Source of the DNA: an uncultured Verrucomicrobiota bacterium
Lineage (GTDB): Bacteria; Verrucomicrobiota; Verrucomicrobiia; Opitutales; Opitutaceae
DNA: 37,565 bases
Assembly: GCA_903960515.1 (NCBI GenBank)
Contig: CAJCBL010000207.1
Coordinates: forward strand, 1-37,565
Direction: 5' to 3'
Below the pieces are notes generated by a model, which was given only the letters and a program-made list of their open reading frames with translations, was not told the origin of the DNA and made no database searches. The position numbers were made by a program, and so were the translations under genes. This document shows, in pieces, positions 16,351 through 24,686 of this stretch. The stretch's first letter is position 1. Each line of letters opens with the position of its first letter.

Positions 16351-16586
16351 TTGCGTCCAAAACCTTTCATGTGGTCAGGATTGTGGCCTCGGTCAGCCAG
16401 CTTGCCGTCCACCGCACCAATAGCGCTGCCCATCAGCTCGAACAGCGAAGGAGCGTCGAGAGTCTCCCGCAATTTCTCGTCCAAGGCTTCTCGCACTACA
16501 ACAGACTTCGCCACGCGGCGACGGGAGGCCATCCGTGCCAAACGGGCGGCGGTTTCGGGCGGCACCTTCAGAGAGATCGTCGGCAT
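16347..16586 (-). CDS. vapB: Ribbon-helix-helix antitoxin, VapB-like
   Basis: The 79-residue protein starts with a beta strand and two helices typical of ribbon-helix-helix (CopG/Arc-like) repressors: MPTISLKVPPETAARLARMA, then SRRRVAKSVVVREALDEKL. The C-terminal half should wrap the toxin (SLFELMGSAIGAVDGKLADRGHNPDHMKGFG). Such antitoxins repress their own promoter with the toxin as co-repressor. It overlaps vapC by 4 bases. Confidence 0.83.
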   Translation of the reverse strand: MPTISLKVPPETAARLARMASRRRVAKSVVVREALDEKLRETLDAPSLFELMGSAIGAVDGKLADRGHNPDHMKGFGRK

Positions 16587-16593
16587 GGCCGCG

Positions 16594-16604
16594 AGGTAAT
16601 ACCT
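16594..16604. promoter_or_regulatory. Candidate VapB operator
   Basis: An 11-base inverted repeat AGGTA-A-TACCT lies 8 bases upstream of the antitoxin ATG. A TTGACA on the minus strand (16616-16621) lies just behind it and could be the -35. Position and symmetry fit autoregulation by a ribbon-helix-helix dimer. Confidence 0.35.
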
Positions 16605-16705
16605 ACGGCGACACCTGTCAATACCCCCGGCTGTCCGGCTCGATGGTCCAGCGCGCTTGCCCCTGGTCGGGCGCCCGTCTTGAGTGGACTCTCGCTCCGG
16701 CCGGC

Positions 16706-19700
16706 ATGAACGAAAACCACGCCTACATCTTCGACGTCGAACAGCCCACCCAGTGGGTCTTCGACGGCAAACCCACCTGGATAGCAGGATGGTTCCTCTC
16801 CAAAACCGAAGCGGTGTTCTCGGACATCCGCGCAGTGATCGGCGGCCGCGCGTACCTTGGGGTATTCGGACTGCCGCACGAGCACATGGAAAAATGCCAC
16901 CGGGGGCGCTGCGGCCTGCCGCACGCCGGCTTCATCCTCCAGGTGTGCCCACCTCTTGGATCCACCGAGCTCCGGCTGGAGCTGCTCGATGCCGGCCGCA
17001 ACTGGGTGGAGATCTGGCGCACGCCCATCGAGGTGCGCCAGGGGCCCGCCACCCCGCCCCCCCTCGATGTCGAGTGCCTGCCGGCCATCTGGCGCGAACT
17101 CCTCCAGGCCCGTCGCGCCGATCCCACCACAGACCTCGCCCCCGCAGCCGACCGCCTCATCGAGGCGGCCGCGGCCGTCCCGCTCGACACTCTGCCCAAC
17201 CCGCCCTTCTTCGGCGCGCTGGAAAACCCGCTGCGCGTGGCCGGCACCCAGTTCGGCAAGATCCGCATCGAGGGGTGGTTGATCCACAAGGACCAGCGCA
17301 TCGTGCGCCTGCTCGGCAGCACCCATCCCAACGTGGAGAACACGATCCAGCACGAATTCCGTGAGCGTCCCGAGGCCGGCGAACTGTTTCCGGATCATCC
17401 CTACGCTCGCAAGTCGCAGTTCTTCGGCATGCTCGACCTTGAGGAGGGCGCGCCGAACCCGGTCTGCGTAAAAATCTTCGCCGAACTCGCCGACGGCTCC
17501 CGCCACCTCGTATGGGTGCGCCGGGTGTACCAGAAAACCTGCGCCCAGCAGGAGCGCCCGTTGCCCGAGTTCTCCGAGCGCCTGCTGCTGGATACCGGCC
17601 GAGCACTACTGGCCGCCGCCCGCCGCCGCGGAGTCCCCCTGGGGCCGCTCAAGCCGCTGTGGGCAGCCGCCAAGATCACCCGCGAAACCTTCCGGCGCGA
17701 CGCCCCCCTGGCCCTCGCCGCCCGCGCCCTCCCGTCGGGCGATCCCTACACCGCCTGGCAGCAGGCCAACCGCCTCGCCCCACGCCTGCTGGCAAAGATG
17801 CGCGAATCCGCGGCCGCGCTACAGGCCACCGGCCCGCGTTTCCTCCTTCTTATCGACGCCGCGGGCTGTCGCGGCGAGGAGCTCCAGCAGCTTGTCGCCT
17901 CGCTCTCCGCACAGCTCTACCCGCACTGGGAGGCCCGGCTGGTCATCTCCGCCGCTCCCCAGCCCGAGCTCGCCAACGCCCTGCGGGCCGAGCCGCGCTG
18001 CACCAGCGTCGTCCATGCCGGCGGCGCCGATTGCCTGCGCGCGCTCAACGCCGCCGCCCACGCCTCCACCGCCTCCTACCTCTCCCTGCTGCCCGGGCAC
18101 TCCCGCCTCTCGCCCGATGCCCTCCTGCACGCCGCCGAGGCCATCGCCCGCCGGCCCGACCTTGAGCTGGTCTACACCGACGAGGACCGGATGGATACCG
18201 CCGGGCGCCGTACCGCCCCCGCCTTCAAGCCCGACTGGAGCCCGGCCCTCGCCCTCTCCGGCCTCTTCCCCGGCCAGCTCAGCCTGGTGCGCCGCGAGCG
18301 CTTCGTAGCCCTCGGCTCCTTCCGTGTCGAGTATCCGGACATCCCCTGGTTCGACCTGCTGCTGCGCCTCGGCGACCGGCTCCCGGCCGGGAGCGTCGCC
18401 CACCTGCCCTTTGTTTGCCACCACAGCCGAGCCAACCGGCCGGATACCACCGATCTAGCCGCGCCCGCCGTAGAGCAGGCGCGCCAGGCGCTGGCCGAGG
18501 CGATGCAGCGCCGCCAGCTCGCCGCCTCGCCCTTCCTGCCCGAGGCCGCACACCAGCGCCGGCTCAATTTCCACCAGTTGCGCTGGGACCCTCTGCTGCT
18601 CGCGGCCAGCCCGGTCACCATCGTCATCCCCACCCGCGACAAGCTCCATCTTCTGCAAGAGTGCATCGAGCTTCTGGAGGAGACGGTGGACTGGCGCCAC
18701 GTGAAGCTGGTCATCGTGGACGACCACTCGCGCGACGCCGACGCCACCCGCTACCTCGCCCAAATCGTCCAGCGCACCGACCTACGCTGCACCGTCGTGC
18801 GCCCGGCCGACCCGCACGCACCGTTCAACTACTCGCATCTGGTCAACCTCGCCCTGCCCCACATCGACACGCCGCTGGTCCTGCACCTCAACAACGACGT
18901 CAACGCCCTGGAACGCGGCTGGCTGGAGGAGATGGTGGGCTGGTTCACTCAACCCGACGTGGGCGTGGTGGGCGCCAAGTTGCTCTACCCGGAGAAAACG
19001 CTCAACCACACCGGCATCGTCATCGGCCCGCACGAGGGTCTCGCGGATACCCCGCTGGTGAAGGCCGTCGAGCGCGAGGCACCGGTGATCTGGCACGCTG
19101 CCGCCCGCGAGGTCTCCGCGGTAACCGGAGCGTGCCTGATGACTCGCACCGAGCTGTACCGGCAACTCGGAGGCTTCGACGAGCGCGACTTCAGCGTTTC
19201 CTACAACGACGTAGACTACTGCCTGCGCGCCGTGGCCGCGGGCTGGCGGGTGGTCTACACCCCGCAGGCCAAGCTCATGCACTGGGGCAGCGCCACGCGC
19301 GGGGTCACCTTCGACGAGGCCGAGCACATCGCCTTCGTGCGCCGCCACCGGCAGGAGCGCGACCCGTACTTCAGCCGCCACCTGATGCTGGATGCACAGT
19401 TGCGCCCGCGCTGCCGCGGCGCCGCCAGTGCCCACACCGGCCGCGCCGGCCGGCTGCATGTGCTGCTGATCACGCACAACCTCAACCTCGAGGGCGCGCC
19501 GCTCTTCCTGCTCGAATACGCCACGCACCTGGTGCGCTCGGCCGGCTTCGAGATCACCGTGGTCTCCAACGAGGAGGGCCCCCTGCGCACGCGCTACGAG
19601 GAGCTCGGCGCGAAGATCATCCTGGTGGACCGCCACCCCATCTACTCGGCGCAGAACGAGGCCCAGTTCCACGAGCGTATCGCCGCGGTGCGCGCCACGT

Positions 19701-20617
19701 TGCCCTTCGACCGGATCGACCTCGTGGTGTGCAACACCCTCGTGGGTTTCTGGGGCGTGCACCTCGCCAAACAGGCGGGAAAGCCCTCGCTGTTCTATAT
19801 CCACGAGAGCACTTCCGTGTACCGGTTCTATGAGCGCATGCTCCTGCGCCCCATGCACCGAGTGGCCGAGCAGGCGCTGGCCCAGGCCGACCGCACGCTC
19901 TTCCTGTGCGAGGCCACGCGCGCCTACTACGAGGACTGCAACCGCCACGGCAACTTCCGCATCGTGCGCAGCTGGATCGACCTCGAGGGCATCGAGCGCT
20001 TCAAGGCCGCCCACACCCGTGCAGATCTGCGCCGCAAATACGGGTTCCGCGACGACGAGACCATCATCGCCAACATCGGCACCGTGTGCGAGCGCAAGGG
20101 CCAGCACATCTTCATCCGCGCCATCGAGCACTTCAACCGCCACCACCGCGACGACGCCCGCCCGGTGCGCTTTGTCATGGTCGGGGCCCGCGCCGGCATC
20201 TACCTCGACTGGCTCACCGCCGACATCGAGCGGCTCGGGCTGACTAATCTCACCCTCATTCCCGAGACGCGCGAGGCCTACGACTTCTTCCTGCTGGCCG
20301 ACCTCTTCGTGTGTACCAGCTACGAGGAGTCGTTTCCCCGGGTGGTGATGGAGGCGATGGCCTTCCGTACCCCGATAGTGACGACCGACGTCCACGGTAT
20401 CCCGGAAATGGTGCGCCAGCGGGCCGAGGCCTATCTGGTGAAACCCGGCGAGGTCGAGGGGCTCTCGCGCATGATGCGCACCTGCCTGGCCAAGGAGCGC
20501 AGCGGCAAGTCGCTCACCCCCACGGCCTACTCGAAGGTGTTGCGCGCCTACGACCACCGCGAGGTACTGCCGCAGCACGTGGCCCTCGCCCGCGAGGTGG
20601 TGCTGGGCCACGAGTAA
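16706..20617 (+). CDS. Three-module glycosyltransferase (GT2-like, GT2, GT4)
   Basis: From the ATG at 16706 the protein has 1303 residues. Residues 1 to about 310 hold two similar beta-rich units (MNENHAYIFDVEQPTQWVFD and TQFGKIRIEGWLIHKDQ). From about 375 to 590 is a GT2-like module with YTDEDRMD and FKPDWSP, but the metal-binding DXD position reads LLPGHSRLSPDAL, so it is probably inactive. From about 635 to 880 is an apparently intact GT2 module: PVTIVIPTRD, LNNDV near 727-730, TGACLM, YNDVDYCLR and HWGSATRG. From about 915 on is a GT4 module with GTVCERKGQ, a TSYEESFPRVVMEAMAF nucleotide-binding motif and VTTDVHGIPEMV. It has no membrane segment. Such proteins build lipopolysaccharide or capsule chains at the cytoplasmic face. 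The GT39-like gene follows by 20 bases. Confidence 0.87.
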   Translation: MNENHAYIFDVEQPTQWVFDGKPTWIAGWFLSKTEAVFSDIRAVIGGRAYLGVFGLPHEHMEKCHRGRCGLPHAGFILQVCPPLGSTELRLELLDAGRNWVEIWRTPIEVRQGPATPPPLDVECLPAIWRELLQARRADPTTDLAPAADRLIEAAAAVPLDTLPNPPFFGALENPLRVAGTQFGKIRIEGWLIHKDQRIVRLLGSTHPNVENTIQHEFRERPEAGELFPDHPYARKSQFFGMLDLEEGAPNPVCVKIFAELADGSRHLVWVRRVYQKTCAQQERPLPEFSERLLLDTGRALLAAARRRGVPLGPLKPLWAAAKITRETFRRDAPLALAARALPSGDPYTAWQQANRLAPRLLAKMRESAAALQATGPRFLLLIDAAGCRGEELQQLVASLSAQLYPHWEARLVISAAPQPELANALRAEPRCTSVVHAGGADCLRALNAAAHASTASYLSLLPGHSRLSPDALLHAAEAIARRPDLELVYTDEDRMDTAGRRTAPAFKPDWSPALALSGLFPGQLSLVRRERFVALGSFRVEYPDIPWFDLLLRLGDRLPAGSVAHLPFVCHHSRANRPDTTDLAAPAVEQARQALAEAMQRRQLAASPFLPEAAHQRRLNFHQLRWDPLLLAASPVTIVIPTRDKLHLLQECIELLEETVDWRHVKLVIVDDHSRDADATRYLAQIVQRTDLRCTVVRPADPHAPFNYSHLVNLALPHIDTPLVLHLNNDVNALERGWLEEMVGWFTQPDVGVVGAKLLYPEKTLNHTGIVIGPHEGLADTPLVKAVEREAPVIWHAAAREVSAVTGACLMTRTELYRQLGGFDERDFSVSYNDVDYCLRAVAAGWRVVYTPQAKLMHWGSATRGVTFDEAEHIAFVRRHRQERDPYFSRHLMLDAQLRPRCRGAASAHTGRAGRLHVLLITHNLNLEGAPLFLLEYATHLVRSAGFEITVVSNEEGPLRTRYEELGAKIILVDRHPIYSAQNEAQFHERIAAVRATLPFDRIDLVVCNTLVGFWGVHLAKQAGKPSLFYIHESTSVYRFYERMLLRPMHRVAEQALAQADRTLFLCEATRAYYEDCNRHGNFRIVRSWIDLEGIERFKAAHTRADLRRKYGFRDDETIIANIGTVCERKGQHIFIRAIEHFNRHHRDDARPVRFVMVGARAGIYLDWLTADIERLGLTNLTLIPETREAYDFFLLADLFVCTSYEESFPRVVMEAMAFRTPIVTTDVHGIPEMVRQRAEAYLVKPGEVEGLSRMMRTCLAKERSGKSLTPTAYSKVLRAYDHREVLPQHVALAREVVLGHE

Positions 20618-20637
20618 ACCACGCCCAGCACTCAACG

Positions 20638-22761
20638 ATGAGCACGAACCATCCATCCACTGCGCCAGTCGCTCGCCCGTGGGAGACCTGGTTCGCCCTG
20701 CTGCTGCTTGCCGCCGCCCTTGGGTGGTTCGGCTGGGCCGTATCCCGCGGCTGGAGCAACGGCAACCTGCCCGGTTGCGAGTTCCGCCAGGCCCAGACGG
20801 CGATCTCCGCCCATTTCATCCAGCAGGAGGCCAGCTTCGCCCTCGACTACCCCACTCCGGTGCTCGGCAAGCCATGGTCGATACCGATGGAGTATCCGCT
20901 CTACCAGTGGTGCGCGGTCACCCTCAGCGTCTCCACCGGCATGCCGCTGGTACAGGCCGGTCGCGCGGTGTCGCTGACCTGCTTCCTGCTGGCGCTGCCC
21001 GCCATCGGACTGCTCCTCAAGCGCATCGGCCTCGGCGCTGCGCCGTGCCTCGTAGCCATCGCCCTGCTACTCACGTGTCCGCTGCACATCTTCTACGCCC
21101 GCTCGTTCCTTATCGAGACGATGGCCCTTATGGCGGCGCTGTGGTTTGTCGCCGCCTTTGTCGAAACCCTGCGCACCCGCCGCGTGGCCTGGCTGCTGGT
21201 CGCCAGCCTGGCCGGTGCGGTGGCCGGTACGGTGAAAGTGACGACCTTCATCCTCTACCTGGTCCCGGCGGCGGCCTGGGGCGGCTGGTGCCTGCTGCGC
21301 ACCTGGCGCGAGCGCTCCGGTTCCTGGCTACCGGTCGCCGCTGTGCTCGGCTGGGGGCTGGGCTGCGTGGTGGTGCCGTGCCTCGCCACCGTAGCCTGGA
21401 CCGAGTTTGCCGATGCGGTGAAAGCGCAGAACCCCAACGGCGCCTTCCTGGCCTCCGGCAACATGACAGGGTTCAACTTCGGCCTGGGCGACTTCAACCT
21501 GCGTTTCTCCGCCGAAGCCTGGACTGCGATGCTCCGCGTATGGCAGCACGGGATATTTCCCCTGCCGGCTATCGCCGCGATAGTGGCTGTAGCCGCGCTC
21601 TGGGGTGGGCGGTGGCGCTGGCCGGCGCTGGCCAGCGCGGGCCTCTTTCTGCTGGCTCAGGTCGTCTTCCCTCTGCTCTACGCCTGGCATGAGTACTACT
21701 TCGTGGCCAACGCCGCGCTGCTGGTGCTGGCCGCCGGCTTCACGCTCGCCGGTCTGTGGGAATTGCCGCGATACCGCTGGGCCGCGTGGCCGGCCTGCCT
21801 GGCCCTGGCCGCCCTCCATGTTGGTGGTTTTCTGCACTATTACCTCCCCACGCAATCGCTGGTGAGCAATGGCGGTACTGGACTTACCAACATCATCAGC
21901 GAGCTCACCTACGCCCGCGAAATCCTCGTGATCGCCGGTGAGGACTGGGATTCGTCCACTCCGTTCTTCGCGCGTCGCCGCGCGCTGATGATCCGCCGCA
22001 ACACCGAAACCGACTGGCCGGCCATCGAAAAGGCCTTCGCCAACCTTCACGATGAGTATGTCAGCGCCCTGCTGCTCACGGGCGACCAGCGGGGGAACAC
22101 CGAACTGCTCTCCCGCGCCGTGCGTATTCTAGGTATAGATCCGCGGCCGGTGTTTGAGTATCGGGACACCACCGTCTACCTCCATCGCACCATCATCGAC
22201 TCGATCTCTACCGACATCCGCGTGGAGAACTACGCCGGGGTGATGTGGCACCCAACCCTCATCGGGAGCGTCGAGAAACGCAGCCTCACCGGCAGCGAGA
22301 TCGCCACCTCAACCCTGCGTGAGCGCGACCGTCTCATCTTCTCGATGATGAAGCCCGAGCCGGTGCGGTTCTTCTCCCAGTTCGGCGCAGGAACCTCGTC
22401 GCTCGATGATCGCCGCATCTTCAACGCTAACCCGCTCACCCGGCTCTGGTTTCATGCGCCGGCCGGAACCGTCCGTTGTATCGTCGAGTTCGGGATGATG
22501 GCGGGCGCCTACACCAATCCCGCCGCCGCCAGCGACGGCGCCGAGCTGCGAATCTCGGAAGTGCGGCCCGACGGCAGCCCGCGTCAGTTGTTCTCCCGCA
22601 CAATCAACCCCCGCGACATCCGGGCCGACCGTGGTACCCTGCGCGAGGAGTTCCCCCTCGCTCTCATGGCCGACACCGAACTCCTCCTCGAGATGCTTCC
22701 GGGCCCGGCCAACAACGGCGCCTACGACTGGACCTACCTCGCCGGGTTCGAGCTCCACTGA
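20638..22761 (+). CDS. Membrane glycosyltransferase, GT39/ArnT-like
   Basis: The 707-residue protein has about ten to twelve membrane segments in its first 420 residues and a soluble C-terminal part. The first outside loop carries NLPGCEFRQAQTAISAHFI (residues 43-61), with the acidic residue expected for lipid-phosphate-sugar-dependent GT-C enzymes; a second acidic site is FYARSFLIET at 152-161. Such enzymes move a sugar from an undecaprenyl or similar carrier to a lipid or protein in the periplasm. It starts 20 bases after the three-module transferase, so the two likely work on one surface polymer. A paralogue lies opposite at 23020-24610. The substrate is unknown. Confidence 0.78.
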   Translation: MSTNHPSTAPVARPWETWFALLLLAAALGWFGWAVSRGWSNGNLPGCEFRQAQTAISAHFIQQEASFALDYPTPVLGKPWSIPMEYPLYQWCAVTLSVSTGMPLVQAGRAVSLTCFLLALPAIGLLLKRIGLGAAPCLVAIALLLTCPLHIFYARSFLIETMALMAALWFVAAFVETLRTRRVAWLLVASLAGAVAGTVKVTTFILYLVPAAAWGGWCLLRTWRERSGSWLPVAAVLGWGLGCVVVPCLATVAWTEFADAVKAQNPNGAFLASGNMTGFNFGLGDFNLRFSAEAWTAMLRVWQHGIFPLPAIAAIVAVAALWGGRWRWPALASAGLFLLAQVVFPLLYAWHEYYFVANAALLVLAAGFTLAGLWELPRYRWAAWPACLALAALHVGGFLHYYLPTQSLVSNGGTGLTNIISELTYAREILVIAGEDWDSSTPFFARRRALMIRRNTETDWPAIEKAFANLHDEYVSALLLTGDQRGNTELLSRAVRILGIDPRPVFEYRDTTVYLHRTIIDSISTDIRVENYAGVMWHPTLIGSVEKRSLTGSEIATSTLRERDRLIFSMMKPEPVRFFSQFGAGTSSLDDRRIFNANPLTRLWFHAPAGTVRCIVEFGMMAGAYTNPAAASDGAELRISEVRPDGSPRQLFSRTINPRDIRADRGTLREEFPLALMADTELLLEMLPGPANNGAYDWTYLAGFELH

Positions 22762-22770
22762 TCCGTAACC

Positions 22771-22889
22771 ATGCAATCGTACCGCTTTGCGCTCTGGCGG
22801 TGCACGAACTTGTCCTGCCGTAGGAGCGTGCTTGCACGCGATCTGCGCTCTGAATCGCATGCAAGCACGCTCCTACGAATGAATCGCTA
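22771..22889. repeat. Composite REP-like repeat, copy A (perfect-type hairpin 22819-22877)
   Basis: The left part (ATGCAATCGTACCGCTTTGC, then GCTCTGG) is followed by a hairpin with arms of 23 bases, core GTAGGAGCGTGCTTGCACGC and its inverted copy, one mismatch, and a 13-base loop. The whole unit recurs at 32731-32852. It lies between the convergent GT39-like gene and its truncated paralogue and could end both transcripts. Confidence 0.85.
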
Positions 22890-23019
22890 CGGCTGATTCC
22901 GGGCCTCCTTCAAGCTGAGGCGAATTTGGAGGCAGTGTATGGGAGTGCTTGCACGCGAAGTCCTCATTTTGAGGGCGATCAGCGCTGACCGCAGCGCCGT
23001 CACAGGAATGCCACTCATT

Positions 23020-24610
23020 TCACCGAACCTCGAAGCGGTCCAGCAGTGCCCAGCCATAAGCCGCATTGCCGGTAGGCCCAGGCAGGGTACGAAACACGAT
23101 TTCCCCGGCCGCTCCCGCCGGCAGCTGCAGCACCCGCTCCCTCGGCCCTCGCTCGCGCTCCGGCAGGTCGATCCCGATCCAGTCGTCGAGCAGCACCGTA
23201 GGCACCCCAAGAGGCGGGCGCAGCTCCACCAGAAAACGGACCCCGGAGAACCCGCCCTTGGCGAAAGCGCCAGAGAACACCCGATACGCCAGCGACACCG
23301 ATCGCGCTCCCGCAGACACCTCGAAATAGAGCTCCGTAGGCACATGGGCCATGAAGACGCGCCGCCCGGCATCGTTGAGCAGCCAGAAGCCATACGGCAG
23401 CACGCCCCGCACCGGCGTGGGCCTCAGGTCGCGCAGCGAGCCGCCGAAGCGCAGCGCCCCGAGCTCCTGCACCTCGCGCGAGCCGGCCACAAACCAGCCC
23501 CCGTCGCAGAGCCGCACCCCGGGAGGACTGGAGTCGCTGCGCAGGATGGAGGCCATGCGCTGGTAATCGGTTTCGGCCACGTACACCACCGCCCGCCCAT
23601 CCACCTCGAACAACGGCTTCGGATAGAGGGCAAAATCGCGCACACGCTGCGCGATCAGCCCCGGACGGTCCTTCGACGTTCCGCCAAAGACTACCAGCGC
23701 CACGTGCTCGTCGCGAAGCAACCGGATGTTCGCCTCCACCGCCTCCGGGGCGAGGGCGAGCTGCGCCTCCGGAATCATCAGAGCCCTGCGCTTCGCGTAG
23801 TACGGGAGTTCCGATGACCAGTCGGTGCCATGCACCACGATCACGTCACCGGGCACGGTGAGCTGCTCGATCTCCAGGGCGAGCGCGTCGGCGCCCACGA
23901 AGGGCTGGGTTTGTGGGCCGAAATACTCGCGGTGGTAGATCAGTCCTTGGCCAAGCAGCAGTGCCACAAAACTGGCGACTCCGCACCAGCGCCTCCACCC
24001 CCGCCCCTCCGCCAACCCCAGAGCCACCAGCCCTGCGGCCACGGCGAGGAATCCCGCTGTAGCGTAGTGGTAGTAGTCATGGATCCGATTGAGGTTGATG
24101 AATACCAGCGGTCCGGCGGCGAACCCGGCAAGCCCCGCCAGCGCCGGCCAGCGCCAGCGCGCCGGGGTCCAGCACAGTCCCAGCCCTGTGGCGACCATCG
24201 CCCACCACGGCATTGCGGTGCGGCACCAGTGCCCGGCGATCTCAGCCCAGAACGCCGGGTCGAAGCGCTCGGCCAGGGCGCCGAAGTTGAAGGAGGCGAG
24301 ATTGCCCGAGAGCAGGAACGCCGCCATCGGGTTCTCCGCCTTGATACGGTCGGCCAGCCCCACCCAGGCCAGACCAAGGAGCAGCGGCGGCGCTGCGACA
24401 AGCAGCCCGCGGCCCGCCACCGTCACCAGGACTCGGCCACGAGTACCCGGTTGCGCCCGCCACACATCCGCGAGCAGCGCCAGCGCCAAGGGCACCAGAA
24501 AGAGCGCCCAGGTGGTCCCCTTCACCAAAGCGGCCAGCGTCCCGGCCAGCCAAGCACCCAGCATCCAGCCGGCCCGCCCCGGCGCACCGGCAAGCCCGAA
24601 CCGAGGAGGT
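23020..24610 (-). pseudogene. N-terminally truncated paralogue of the GT39-like gene
   Basis: From about residue 182 of the 707-residue neighbour onward, this frame matches it to the end: LAGTLAALVKGTTWALFLVP, KAENPMAAFLLSGNLASFNFG, YYAKRRALMIPE, RPGLIAQRVRDFALYPKPLFEVDGRAVVYVAET, and LPGPTGNAAYGWALLDRFEV. The first 180 residues, with the acidic catalytic loops, are missing. Similarity stops near 24610, about 75 bases from the start of the divergent kinase gene. The frame stays open to 24792 but becomes Arg/Pro-rich and antisense to the kinase. The first usable in-frame ATG is at 24564, giving 514 residues. The frame itself has no stop or shift, so the loss is recent or the remnant is still kept. 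I read it as a 5'-deleted pseudogene; a shortened, still expressed protein cannot be ruled out. Confidence 0.7.
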
Positions 24611-24686
24611 CGGGGTCTCGGAACAAAACGGTCAACCCGGGGCCCGGCGTACCGATAGAAGGGGCAACTGGGCGTGCGCCCGGCCC

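Noticed and set aside
18782-20656. 624-codon minus-strand frame opposite the three-module glycosyltransferase
   Set aside because: Antisense artefact. It has no motifs and no start context, while the plus strand encodes conserved GT motifs.
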